A stretch of DNA of 64,000 nt from Streptomyces misionensis (GCF_900104815.1 NZ_FNTD01000004.1:4170501-4234500); one strand, 5' to 3'; positions 7,343-16,995 are shown, counted from the stretch's first letter. Numbers and translations are program-made. The notes: generated from the letters alone by a model not told the origin.

Positions 7343-8764
7343 TCATGTTCTGCGCCAAGCGCCGAGCAGTTCCTCGGGGCCGTACGCCGCCTGCAGCCCG
7401 GAACAGTCGACCCCGTTGCGGGAGACCGCCACGAGCGGCACCGGTTCGTCGGTGACCGCCGCCCGGTGCTTGTGCAATGCGGCCAGGTCGTGGCCGTCGA
7501 ACGGAGAGTTCTCCAGCCACTTGACCGAGCCGAGGAAGAGCAACTCCTTGGCCACCGGTTGCCGGTCGGCGCCGACCAAGTCGATTTCGACGTCGTTGCT
7601 GCGGGTCCAGTACCCGCCGATCGCCGGGGCGGCGGGCAGGCGCCCGTCCGGCAGGAGACGGGCGAGGGATTCCCGCACCAGGGGCTCGATCGCGCGGCCG
7701 CGCCAGCTCGTCCACTGTTCCTGGATGCGGCTCAGCGTGAGATCTCCCCGCATCCGCTCGATCTCCGCCATGTGCGGATCCAGAAACGCGAGCCAGAACC
7801 GCAGGTAGGGGTCTGCCACCCGGTAGCGGCGTTCTTTCGACGGCCGCGGTGAGAGGGGCAGTTCGGCGGCTACGACCCGTTTCTCGGTCAGGACGTCGGT
7901 GGCCCGGGTGAGAGTGGTGTGGGCGATGCCGCCGGCCGCGCGCGCGATGTTGGTGAAGGTCCGCTCTCCGGATCCGATGGCTCGCAGGACCTCCCTGCTC
8001 ATCGCCTGTGGTGGAAACTCCGCGGCCAGTGAGCGTTCGGCGGAGACCAGCAGGGCCGAGATGGGGTTCTCCAGCGAGTCGCGGAGGAACTCCCAGATGT
8101 CGGCCCCGGGCCGCCACTCCGCGCAGATCAGGGGGAGACCGCCCGTGACCAGCGCGGCGTCGAACGCGGCCGCCGGAGACAGACCGAGCATCTCGCCGAT
8201 GTCGGCGGGGTTCAGCGGCCCGACGATCATCTCCCGCCCCCGCTGGTGGAAGGGACGGTCGTAGCTGTTCAGCGCCTCCATCATCGACAGATCGGACCCG
8301 ACCAGGAGGAGAAGTACCGGCTTGCGGCTGAGCAGCCGGTCCCACGCCCGCTGCAGCATGCCCTCGAAAGCGTCGATGCGGTCCATGAGATACGGAACCT
8401 CGTCGAGGACCACCACGCTCGGGCGGTCGTCGGGAAGGATCTCCGCGAGCAGCCTGAAGGCCGCGTTCCACTGCGCCGGCGTCTCCTCGGAGAACAGTTC
8501 CCGCTCCGGCAGGGTGGATCTCGCGACGGCGTCGAGCAGTTCTGCCAGTTCGTCCTCCGCTGTGCCGCCCGCGGCGGTGAAGAAGAGGTAGGGCGTCTCG
8601 GAACGCCGGAGGAACTCCTCGACGAGGCTGGACTTGCCCACCCGACGCCTCCCCCGCATGAGGATGCACTGACCGGCCTTCGCCGACCCGACGGCATCGT
8701 GAACGGCCTGCAAGGCGTTGCCGAGCACCTTCAGTTCGCGTTCCCGCCCGATGAAGCGACGCAA
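7343..8764 (-). CDS. AAA ATPase with DUF234-type C-terminal domain
   Basis: 473 residues from a TTG start (8762-8764) five bases after GGGAGG. N-terminal archaeal-ATPase_2 domain: 'FIGRERELKVLGNAL', Walker A 'MRGRRRVGKSSLVEEFLRR' (about 37-55), Walker B 'PSVVVLDEVPYL' and sensor-1 'LLLLVGSDLSMM'. A winged-helix-like linker 'GERTFTNIARAAGGIAHTTLTRATDVL' follows, then DUF234: 'YRVADPYLRFWLAFL' and, near residue 395, 'GGYWTRSNDVEIDLVGADRQPVAKELLFLGSVKW', a PD-(D/E)xK-like pattern (E..DLVG ... E.KW). Such genes are often mobile or defence-associated; their function is unknown. The gene sits between a core gene and tRNA-Ser, and its promoter region holds a phased operator-like array. Confidence 0.83.
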   Translation of the reverse strand: MRRFIGRERELKVLGNALQAVHDAVGSAKAGQCILMRGRRRVGKSSLVEEFLRRSETPYLFFTAAGGTAEDELAELLDAVARSTLPERELFSEETPAQWNAAFRLLAEILPDDRPSVVVLDEVPYLMDRIDAFEGMLQRAWDRLLSRKPVLLLLVGSDLSMMEALNSYDRPFHQRGREMIVGPLNPADIGEMLGLSPAAAFDAALVTGGLPLICAEWRPGADIWEFLRDSLENPISALLVSAERSLAAEFPPQAMSREVLRAIGSGERTFTNIARAAGGIAHTTLTRATDVLTEKRVVAAELPLSPRPSKERRYRVADPYLRFWLAFLDPHMAEIERMRGDLTLSRIQEQWTSWRGRAIEPLVRESLARLLPDGRLPAAPAIGGYWTRSNDVEIDLVGADRQPVAKELLFLGSVKWLENSPFDGHDLAALHKHRAAVTDEPVPLVAVSRNGVDCSGLQAAYGPEELLGAWRRT

Positions 8765-8781
8765 GCGAGCCTCCCGCTGGA

Positions 8782-8820
8782 GATGGTATCTCCAGCGATA
8801 CTATCGTCGCCGATACCATC
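8782..8820 (-). promoter_or_regulatory. three phased 9-bp operator-like sites upstream of the AAA ATPase gene
   Basis: Reading + strand: GATGGTATC (8782-8790), GATACTATC (8797-8805), GATACCATC (8812-8820), each separated by exactly 6 bp (15-bp period). The outer two are perfect inverted repeats of each other; the middle one is near-palindromic. The array starts 18 bp upstream of the TTG start, where a promoter is expected, so it is a likely repressor site; the regulator is not visible. Confidence 0.65.
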
Positions 8821-9001
8821 TGGTACTCGGGATGCTGTGGGTGCTCGACAGCGTGCCGCTGGGGTACGTCTTCGCCTCGCCCGCATGCGCGCCCGGTACG
8901 TGCATGTGACGGGAGTCATGCTGGGAAAGGTCGTTCAGCAGGTCGGTGACGCGCTCTGGGCGTCACCGGGCTCCGGGAAATAGCCGACTGAGACGGACAA
9001 C

Positions 9002-9039
9002 GTCGAAGGGCCCCACTGCGAACAGTGGGGCCCTTCGAC
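9002..9039 (-). terminator. terminator downstream of tRNA-Ser
   Basis: Perfect 17-bp inverted repeat (9002-9018 / 9023-9039) with a CGAA loop, immediately 3' of the tRNA-Ser gene on the minus strand. Confidence 0.85.
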
Positions 9040-9058
9040 ATCGTGCCCGGTGAGGCAC

Positions 9059-9146
9059 TGGCGGAGGATACGAGATTCGAACTCGTGAGGGGTTGCCCCC
9101 AACACGCTTTCCAAGCGTGCGCCCTAGGCCTCTAGGCGAATCCTCC
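9059..9146 (-). tRNA. tRNA-Ser (GGA)
   Basis: Class II tRNA, 88 nt including an encoded CCA (9059-9061). Acceptor stem GGAGGAT/ATCCTCC, anticodon loop CTTGGAAAG gives anticodon GGA, long variable arm, T-loop GTTCGAATC. Reads serine codons UCC/UCU. Confidence 0.95.
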
Positions 9147-9209
9147 GCCGGAAACATTACATGACCGAGGGGAGTGCTCGCGAACTCGTTCCCGCAGGCT
9201 CGGATCGGG

Positions 9210-9215
9210 TACTCT
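9210..9215 (+). promoter_or_regulatory. -10 element of the SRP RNA gene
   Basis: TACTCT ends eight bases before the predicted 5' end of the SRP RNA (9223), the spacing expected of a TANNNT -10 element of the main sigma factor. A -35 element is not clear. Confidence 0.5.
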
Positions 9216-9222
9216 CTGCGTA

Positions 9223-9308
9223 GCCCCTCACGCGGCGCTATCTGACTGAACTCCCCCAGGGCCGGAAGGCAGCAAGGGTAGGTCGGCTCTGGCGGGTGCG
9301 TGGGGGGC
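9223..9308 (+). ncRNA. ffs: signal recognition particle RNA, small bacterial type (4.5S-like)
   Basis: About 86 nt. The 5' and 3' ends pair (GCCCCTCACGC 9223-9233 with GCGTGGGGGGC 9298-9308, one bulge). The apical domain has the invariant SRP features: 'CAGGGCCGGAAGGCAGCAAG' with the GGAA tetraloop at 9264-9267 and the asymmetric AGCA/A-rich internal loop that binds Ffh. It targets nascent membrane and secreted proteins together with Ffh. Located just upstream of dnaX as in other Streptomyces. Confidence 0.92.
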
Positions 9309-9389
9309 GTCTGCGTTCCCGGGCCCGGGCGGGCGCCCGGCGTCGGCGGGCGGGGCCGGTTGTCGGTGGGCGCCTATAACCTCGTAAGC

Positions 9390-11705
9390 GTGTCGTCTCT
9401 CGCGCTGTACCGCCGCTACCGTCCGGAGACCTTTGCCGAGGTCATCGGGCAGGAGCATGTCACCGACCCGCTGCAGCAGGCGCTGCGGAACAACCGGGTC
9501 AATCACGCGTACCTGTTCAGCGGGCCGCGTGGATGCGGGAAGACCACCAGCGCGCGCATCCTCGCCCGCTGCCTGAACTGTGAGCAGGGCCCCACCCCGA
9601 CCCCGTGCGGCGAGTGCCAGTCGTGCCGGGACCTGGCGCGCAACGGCCCGGGCTCCATCGACGTCATCGAGATCGACGCCGCCTCCCACGGTGGCGTGGA
9701 CGACGCCCGTGAGCTGCGCGAGAAGGCCTTCTTCGGACCGGCCGGCAGCCGGTACAAGATCTACATCATCGACGAGGCCCACATGGTCACGTCGGCCGGC
9801 TTCAACGCGCTGCTGAAGGTGGTCGAGGAGCCGCCGGAGCACCTCAAGTTCATCTTCGCCACCACCGAGCCCGAGAAGGTCATCGGCACCATCCGGTCCC
9901 GGACCCACCACTACCCCTTCCGGCTGGTGCCGCCCGGCACCCTGCGGGACTACCTCGGCGAGGTGTGCCAGAAGGAGGACATCCCCGTCGAGGACGGCGT
10001 GCTCCCGCTCGTCGTGCGCGCCGGCGCCGGATCCGTCCGTGACTCCATGTCGGTCATGGACCAGCTCCTCGCGGGCGCGGGCGCGGACGGTGTGACGTAC
10101 GCCATGGCCACCGCCCTCCTCGGTTACACCGACGGCTCCCTCCTCGACTCCGTCGTGGAGGCCTTCGCCACCGGGGACGGGGCGGCGGCCTTCGAGGTCG
10201 TGGACCGCGTCATCGAGGGCGGCAACGACCCGCGGCGCTTCGTCGCCGACCTGCTCGAACGGCTCCGGGACCTGGTGATCCTCGCCGCCGTCCCCGACGC
10301 CGTCGACAAGGGGCTCATCGACGCCCCGGCCGACGTGCTGGAGCGCATGCAGGCCCAGGCCTCCACCTTCGGCGCCGCCGAGCTGAGCCGCGCCGCCGAC
10401 CTGGTCAACGAGGGCCTGACCGAGATGCGCGGCGCCACCTCGCCCCGCCTCCAGCTCGAACTCATCTGCGCCCGTGTGCTGCTCCCCGCCGCCTACGGCG
10501 ACGAGCGCTCCGTCATGGCCCGCCTCGACCGCCTGGAGCGCGGCGTCAACTTCTCCGGCGGCGCCGGTGCCCCGGCCATGGGGTACGTCCCCGGGCCGGA
10601 GGCGCACGGCGGCGCCCCGGCCGCGGCGGTGCCGCTCGGCGGAGGACCCGCGGCGGCGCGGGCGGCCGTGCGGGCCCAGGGCGCCGGCCCCGGTGCGGGC
10701 GCCGCGGCACCGGCACCGGCACCCACTCCGGCACCGGCACCGGCACCCACTCCGGCACCGGCACCCACTCCGGCACCGGCACCCGCTCCGGCACCCGCGG
10801 CCCCGCCCGCCCCCGTCCCCGCCGCGCCTGCCGTCGCGCCCGCGGCCCAGGCGGCGCCCGCGCCCGCCCCCGCCGGCCAAGCGGCCCCCGCCCCGGTCGC
10901 CGCTCCCGGCGCCTGGCCCACCGCCGCTCCCGCCGGTGGCGGGCGGCGCCCCGGCGGCTGGCCCACGGCCGCCGCGCCGGGCGGGCCCCAGGGCCAGGCC
11001 CCGGCCCAGAGCGGGCCCCCGGCCGGTGCGCGGTCGGCCCCCGCCCCGGCGGCGGCCCCGCAACCCCCCGCGGCCGCCCCCGCCGGCGGTCTCGACCCCG
11101 GCGTGCTCTGGCCGAACATCCTGGAGGCCGTCAAGAACCGCCGGCGCTTCACCTGGATCCTGCTCAGCCAGAACGCCCAGGTGACCGGCTTCGACGGCAC
11201 CACCCTCCAGCTCGGCTTCGTCAACGCCGGCGCCCGGGACAACTTCGCCGGCAGCGGCAGCGAGGACGTGCTGCGGGCCGCGCTGGCCGAGCAGTTCAAC
11301 GTGCACTGGAAGATCGAGGCGATCGTCGACCCGTCCGGCGGCGGCTCCGCGCCCCCGGCCCCGGGCGGCTCCGGCTTCGGCGGCGGCGGTCACGGCGGCC
11401 CCGGCGGCGGTGGTCACGGCGGCCCCGGCGCGGGCGCGTCCGGCGGCGGTGGATACGGCGCACCCGCCGCGGCCCGGCCCGCCACAACCGCCCCGTCCGC
11501 ACCGCAGGCCCCCGCCGCTCCCCGCACGGCATCCGGCCCGGCCGCGCCCCGGCCCGCCGCGGCCCCCGAGCCGCCGCCCGTCTCCATCGAGGACGACATC
11601 CCCGAGGACGACGACCCCGACCTGGACGAGTCGGCCCTCTCCGGGCACGAACTGATCGTGCGGGAGCTGGGGGCCACGGTGGTGGAGGAGTTCACCAACG
11701 AGTGA
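9390..11705 (+). CDS. dnaX: DNA polymerase III subunit gamma/tau
   Basis: 771 residues from GTG 9390 ('VSSLALYRRYRPETFAEVIG'); an upstream in-frame ATG at 9300 lies in the SRP RNA and is rejected. Clamp-loader ATPase: Walker A 'GPRGCGKTTSARILARCLNC' (about 44-63), the four-Cys zinc module (C64, C73, C76, C79 region), Walker B 'IYIIDEAHM', sensor-1 'FIFATTEPEKVIGTIRSR'. Domain III ends near 365. A long Ala/Pro linker (about 440-570) includes an 18-bp tandem repeat; residues about 570-650 ('LWPNILEAVKNRRRFTWILL') are a conserved tau-like domain; the tail is Gly-rich then acidic ('SIEDDIPEDDDPDLDESALSG'). It loads the beta clamp and couples the replisome. A TATAAC/TAACCT element 8-10 bp before the GTG suggests a leaderless or very short-leader mRNA. 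Confidence 0.96.
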   Translation: MSSLALYRRYRPETFAEVIGQEHVTDPLQQALRNNRVNHAYLFSGPRGCGKTTSARILARCLNCEQGPTPTPCGECQSCRDLARNGPGSIDVIEIDAASHGGVDDARELREKAFFGPAGSRYKIYIIDEAHMVTSAGFNALLKVVEEPPEHLKFIFATTEPEKVIGTIRSRTHHYPFRLVPPGTLRDYLGEVCQKEDIPVEDGVLPLVVRAGAGSVRDSMSVMDQLLAGAGADGVTYAMATALLGYTDGSLLDSVVEAFATGDGAAAFEVVDRVIEGGNDPRRFVADLLERLRDLVILAAVPDAVDKGLIDAPADVLERMQAQASTFGAAELSRAADLVNEGLTEMRGATSPRLQLELICARVLLPAAYGDERSVMARLDRLERGVNFSGGAGAPAMGYVPGPEAHGGAPAAAVPLGGGPAAARAAVRAQGAGPGAGAAAPAPAPTPAPAPAPTPAPAPTPAPAPAPAPAAPPAPVPAAPAVAPAAQAAPAPAPAGQAAPAPVAAPGAWPTAAPAGGGRRPGGWPTAAAPGGPQGQAPAQSGPPAGARSAPAPAAAPQPPAAAPAGGLDPGVLWPNILEAVKNRRRFTWILLSQNAQVTGFDGTTLQLGFVNAGARDNFAGSGSEDVLRAALAEQFNVHWKIEAIVDPSGGGSAPPAPGGSGFGGGGHGGPGGGGHGGPGAGASGGGGYGAPAAARPATTAPSAPQAPAAPRTASGPAAPRPAAAPEPPPVSIEDDIPEDDDPDLDESALSGHELIVRELGATVVEEFTNE
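10711..10800 (+). repeat. 18-bp tandem repeat inside dnaX
   Basis: Units of the type GCACCGGCACCCACTCCG repeat about four to five times and encode (P-A-P-A-P-T) runs in the interdomain linker. In-frame repeat number variation would change linker length without breaking the gene. Confidence 0.8.
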
Positions 11706-11815
11706 CGGGTGCCGGGCACCCGGTGACGGGCGGCGGGTCGCGAGGCCGTCCCTTGGAGGAACCTACGGCTTCCCCGGCCCCCGGCCTTCGGCAACCTTGC
11801 CATTAGGCTGACCCC

Positions 11816-13072
<1,257 letters not shown>

Positions 13073-13126
13073 CCGGCCGTCCCGTACCGCCGGGCGAACC
13101 CCGCACGACCCTGGAAGAACCCCTCG

Positions 13127-13149
13127 GGCCCCGGAGTAAATCCGGGGCC
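13127..13149 (+). terminator. terminator after purD
   Basis: Stem GGCCCCGGA / TCCGGGGCC with a GTAAA loop, followed by TGATCTTTGCT. It lies 55 bp after the purD stop; the rest of the 297-bp gap to the next gene holds only its promoter region and the GGGG-rich ribosome-binding site. Confidence 0.75.
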
Positions 13150-13369
13150 TGATCTTTGCTGTCTGTCACCCAGCTCTGACCAAAGCCATTCCATCGAGTG
13201 AGCAATCGCCCATACGGCTGACGCGGGCCGGGGCCGCAACTAGGGTGCCGCGCAAGCGTTCCGGCACTTGGCCCACCGGCATTGCGTTGTCAGTGACGAG
13301 TGCCACAGTGGGGGAGTGAACAGCGCCAGGACAGCACGGCATCGGCAGGGGAGGGGGTGAGGTCGGCAC

Positions 13370-15187
13370 GTGAGCGGAATCGGTGTGGAAGCGGGCGCGC
13401 AGGCCGCGCGCTCCCGGGCCCTCGCGGTGCTGCGCGTCCGGGGCCGGGCCCTGGGCGTGGCCGTGCTGCCCGCGGGCGCCGAGGTGATCCTGCTGGCCGG
13501 TGCGGTCACCGGCCACCTGGTCGGCCCGGGGTGGGACGCCGCCCGCTGGGCCGTGGGCGTGCTCGCGGTCCTCGTCCTGCTGGCCACCGCCGGGATCGCC
13601 CTGGTCGTCTCCCGGGCCCGTCCCGCCACGAGCCCCACGGTGCCGGTCCCCGAGGAGTCCGCCCCCGACCTGTACCGGATGGTGCGCGACCTCGCCGAGC
13701 GGCTGGAGGTGCCGGCGCCCTCCGCCATAGCCCTCACCCCGGACTGCGACAGCTGGCTGGAGGACCGGGCCCACGCGGCCCACGGCCCGCCGCCGCGCCC
13801 CGGGCCCGGTGAGGCGGACATACCGGGCGAGTCGCGCCGTTCCCCGCGCCGGGTGCCGGTCGCCCCGGTCCTCGTCATCGGCTCCCCGTTCCTGTGGTGG
13901 ATGCGGGTCGGCGAGCTGCGCGCGGTCCTCGCCCCGGTCGTCGCCGGTACGGGCCCCTCGGCGCACCCCGACATAGCCGCCGCCCGCCGTTTCGTGCACG
14001 GTCTGGACGCCACGGCGGCCATAGCCGCCACCCCCGGCCGGGGGCCGCTGGCCCGAGCGGCGTGCGCGGTCCTCGGCCGGGTGGCCCGGCTGCTGCTGGG
14101 CGCCTGCCGGGAGCACGCGGCACAACTGGAGCGCGGGGTCGCCGCGGCGGCGGCCGAGCGGGCGCAGGCGGTGGACTACGGCGCGCGGATCGTCGCCCAG
14201 GAGCAGGTCGGCCTCGCCTACGCCGGCTGGGACCGGCTGCTGACCCGGGTGGCGCTGCCCGCCTGGCGGATGGGGCGCTGGCCCTCCCGGCTGGACGCGG
14301 GCGTGGTGGCTGCCCTCACCGAGCTGGCCCGGCGCGACCGGCTCGCCGAGGGCTTCGCCTCCCGCCTCGGCGAGCGGCCCGCCTGCGACCTCCTGGAGGA
14401 GCCCGGCACGGTGGACGAGGCCGCCTCGCTGCTCGCCGCGCGCCTCTTCCACGGCGGCCCCGCCGAGTGCGGCCCCGACTGGGCGCCGGTGGACTGGCAG
14501 TCGTACCCGGAGGAGGTCGTGGACCGGACCTGGCGCACCGACGCGGCCCGTCTGCACCGCGTCCTGGACTCCCTCGGCGCCCGGCCCGCCCGGCCCGCCC
14601 CCACCCTCTCCCGCGTCCTGGACCACCTCACCGAGCCCCCCGCCGCCCTCGCACCGGCCCACGCCGACGACGACGCGGGCAGCGCGTCCACCGGCGCCGC
14701 ACCGGCCCCGGCCGCCCCCGGCTCCGCGCTCGTCCCGTACGACCACGCGCCCGACGGCCCGGACGAGGACCCGGAGGAGGACCCCGGCACCGAACGCAGC
14801 GCCGTCCTCGCCGCCGGCCTGAGCGCCGCGGTGGCCCGCGAGGAGACGGCCGTGCCGCGGGGCGCCACCGCCGCGGGACAGGGACCGCCGAGCACCCTCT
14901 GGGACGGCGGCGCGCTGCCGCTGGTCCCCCTGCAACCCCCGCGCACCGCCCGCGAACTGCTCGCCGACCACGTCACGGCGATGGTGTGCTGCGCGGCCGT
15001 GGACACCGCCGGCGCGGTCCCGGCCCTGGACTGGCTGGACGGCCCCTCCCTGCTGCTGCACGGCGAGCGGGCGGCCGATCTCACCCCCCGGGTGCTGAGC
15101 CTGATCGAGCGGGGCGACCCGGGTCCGCTGCGCGACTGGCTGGCCGCCGCGGGCATACGCCCCGAGAAGCCGATACGCCTCGTCTGA
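13370..15187 (+). CDS. membrane protein related to M48 peptidases but lacking the zinc motif
   Basis: 605 residues from GTG 13370 (GAGGGGGTGAG upstream). Two membrane segments at about 30-52 and 60-80. Next comes a region that reads like an M48 (HtpX/Ste24-type) peptidase: 'YRMVRDLAERLEVPAPSAIALTPD' (about 102-125), then 'VLVIGSPFLWWMRVGELRAVLAPVVAGTGPSAHP' (about 167-200). In active M48 enzymes the latter is 'lvlG.PLL..l...eLraVLAHElgH'; here AHExxH is replaced by APVVAGT, so catalytic Glu and both zinc His are missing. The C-terminal half (about 270-605) is Ala/Pro-rich with helical stretches and no recognised domain. Conserved gene position in Streptomyces; role unknown, possibly a scaffold derived from a protease. 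Confidence 0.75.
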   Translation: MSGIGVEAGAQAARSRALAVLRVRGRALGVAVLPAGAEVILLAGAVTGHLVGPGWDAARWAVGVLAVLVLLATAGIALVVSRARPATSPTVPVPEESAPDLYRMVRDLAERLEVPAPSAIALTPDCDSWLEDRAHAAHGPPPRPGPGEADIPGESRRSPRRVPVAPVLVIGSPFLWWMRVGELRAVLAPVVAGTGPSAHPDIAAARRFVHGLDATAAIAATPGRGPLARAACAVLGRVARLLLGACREHAAQLERGVAAAAAERAQAVDYGARIVAQEQVGLAYAGWDRLLTRVALPAWRMGRWPSRLDAGVVAALTELARRDRLAEGFASRLGERPACDLLEEPGTVDEAASLLAARLFHGGPAECGPDWAPVDWQSYPEEVVDRTWRTDAARLHRVLDSLGARPARPAPTLSRVLDHLTEPPAALAPAHADDDAGSASTGAAPAPAAPGSALVPYDHAPDGPDEDPEEDPGTERSAVLAAGLSAAVAREETAVPRGATAAGQGPPSTLWDGGALPLVPLQPPRTARELLADHVTAMVCCAAVDTAGAVPALDWLDGPSLLLHGERAADLTPRVLSLIERGDPGPLRDWLAAAGIRPEKPIRLV

Positions 15188-15198
15188 CCGGTTCCGGT

Positions 15199-15249
15199 TG
15201 CCACTTGGGCTGATGTGCCACTCGGGTTGATTTGCCACTTAGGTTAATT
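15199..15249 (+). repeat. three 17-bp direct repeats (TGCCACT motif)
   Basis: TGCCACTTGGGCTGATG (15199-15215), TGCCACTCGGGTTGATT (15216-15232), TGCCACTTAGGTTAATT (15233-15249): three back-to-back copies with exact 17-bp period, beginning 12 bp after the previous stop and 150 bp before the next start. They could be a regulator-binding array for the downstream gene or a minisatellite. Confidence 0.8.
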
Positions 15250-15398
15250 CGCAACGAATGGTGACCGTCCCCGTGCTTTATGTGATGTGCTGGGGACCAT
15301 CACGCACCTGGCAAAGGCATGCGACATACGACAGCACGGCCGAGCACCGCGAGCCCCGCCCGAACAGGACACGGTGGGCTCGGGGGAGGGGAGCGACC

Positions 15399-16895
15399 AT
15401 GGCCTCGGACCACATCCGCCGCTGGGAGTCCGGAGCGCTCGCGCACGCCGTGACGGACCCCTTCGGCCTGGGCCCGGTGCCCTGGCTGCGCGGCAGCGAG
15501 ACGTATTTCGACGACACCGGTCATGTGGTGCCCTGGTACGTCGAGGCCGTCCCCCAGCAGCACACCACGGCGGCCGGACGCGTCCCCGCGCCGCGCACCT
15601 CCCCGGGCGGCCCCCGCTCGGCCGACGACGTGCACCGGCAGATCAAGGGCTTCACCGCCACCGGCGCGGTCGCGCCCGGCGAGGCGATCGACTTCCACAT
15701 CACGGTCGACCCGCCGCAGGAGTTCTCCGTCGACATCTACCGGATCGGCCACTACGCGGGCGACGGCGCCGCCCAGATCACCACCAGCCCCCGGCTGTCC
15801 GGCATCGTGCAGCCCCAGCCGCTGGCCGCCGACCGCACGGTCTCCTGCCACCACTGGTGGCTGTCCTGGCGCCTCCAGATCCCCTCGCACTGGAGCGTGG
15901 GCGCCTATGTGGCCGTGCTGACGACCGCCGACGGCTACCGCTCCCACGTGCCGTTCACCGTCCGCGACGACCGCCCGGCCGATCTGCTCCTGCTGCTGCC
16001 CGACGTCACCTGGCAGGCGTACAACCTCTATCCGGAGGACGGGCACACCGGCGCCAGCCTCTACCACGCCTGGGACGAACAGGGCCGGCTGCTCGGCGAG
16101 GCCGACGCGGCGACCACGGTCTCCTTCGACCGGCCGTACGCGGGCGCGGGCCTGCCGCTGCACGTCGGGCACGCCTACGACGTCATCCGCTGGGCCGAGC
16201 GCTACGGCTACGACCTCGCCTACGCCGACGCCCGCGATCTGCACGCCGGCCGCGTCGACCCCACCCGCTACCGGGGCCTGATCTTCCCGGGCCACGACGA
16301 GTACTGGACGGGCCCCATGCGCCGCGCGGCCGAGCGGGCCCGCGACCACGGCACCTCACTGGTCTTCCTCTCCGCCAACACCATGTACTGGCAGGTCGAG
16401 TTGGGGCCGTCGCCGTCCGGAGTACCCGACCGGCTGCTGACCTGCCGCAAGCGCAAGGGCCCCGGCAGGCCGGTGCTGTGGCGGGAGGTCGACCGGCCGG
16501 AACAGGAGCTGATCGGCATTCAATACGCGGGCCGGGTGCCCGAACCGCGCCCGCTGATCGTGCGCAACGCCGGGCACTGGCTGTGGGAGGCGACCGGCGC
16601 GCACGAGGGCGACGAGATCCCGGGTCTGGTCGCCGGCGAGGCCGACCGGTACTTCCCGCGCACCCCGCTGCCCGAGCACGACGAGCGCATCCTGCTCGCC
16701 CACTCCCCGTACACCGACACCACCGGCACGCCGCGCCACCAGGAGACCTCCCTGTACCGCGCCCCCTCGGGCGCCTGGGTGTTCGCCTCCGGCACCTTCG
16801 CCTGGTCCCCGGCCCTGGACCGCCCCGGCCATGTGGACCCCCGTATCCAGCGCGCCACGGCCAATCTCCTGGACCGCATCTGCAAACGCGACTGA
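15399..16895 (+). CDS. N,N-dimethylformamidase large-subunit-like protein
   Basis: 498 residues from ATG 15399 with GGGGGAGGGGAG eight bases upstream; in-frame GTGs further upstream lie within the leader. The sequence follows the DMFase large-subunit family: an Ig-like N-terminal part ('IKGFTATGAVAPGEAIDFHITVDPPQEFSVDIYRIGHYAGDGA'), then the catalytic-like region 'DVTWQAYNLYPEDGHTGASLYHAW', 'RWAERYGYDLAYADARDLHAG', 'LIFPGHDEYWTGPMRRAAERARDHGTSLVFLSANTMYWQVEL'. The GHDEYW box and SANxxYWxxR/E region are the conserved core with metal ligands. Members are widespread in Streptomyces without formamide catabolism, so the true substrate is unknown. No signal peptide seen. Confidence 0.83.
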   Translation: MASDHIRRWESGALAHAVTDPFGLGPVPWLRGSETYFDDTGHVVPWYVEAVPQQHTTAAGRVPAPRTSPGGPRSADDVHRQIKGFTATGAVAPGEAIDFHITVDPPQEFSVDIYRIGHYAGDGAAQITTSPRLSGIVQPQPLAADRTVSCHHWWLSWRLQIPSHWSVGAYVAVLTTADGYRSHVPFTVRDDRPADLLLLLPDVTWQAYNLYPEDGHTGASLYHAWDEQGRLLGEADAATTVSFDRPYAGAGLPLHVGHAYDVIRWAERYGYDLAYADARDLHAGRVDPTRYRGLIFPGHDEYWTGPMRRAAERARDHGTSLVFLSANTMYWQVELGPSPSGVPDRLLTCRKRKGPGRPVLWREVDRPEQELIGIQYAGRVPEPRPLIVRNAGHWLWEATGAHEGDEIPGLVAGEADRYFPRTPLPEHDERILLAHSPYTDTTGTPRHQETSLYRAPSGAWVFASGTFAWSPALDRPGHVDPRIQRATANLLDRICKRD

Positions 16896-16995
16896 CGCGC
16901 CCGGTCCCGGGGTGCCCCCGGACCCACCCCCCGACCGCGGTTCACCTCCCATAAGGGAGAATCGAGGCACTTGGACAGAACCACGGGGAGGAACC

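Noticed and set aside
9003..9040. Possible attachment site or integrative element at tRNA-Ser
   Set aside because: No integrase and no repeated tRNA 3' end is found; the inverted repeat is a normal terminator.
9228..11648. Long 806-codon frame antisense to dnaX and similar antisense frames over hrpA, purL and the AfsR-like gene
   Set aside because: High G+C makes antisense frames long; they have no start/RBS signals, show Arg/Gly/Ala or Asp/Val-rich composition and match no family, while the sense strand holds known genes.
15199..15249. Second iron box suggested by TTAGGTTAA at 15239-15247
   Set aside because: Only a half-site matches; the other half of the 19-bp consensus is absent and it is part of the 17-bp repeats.
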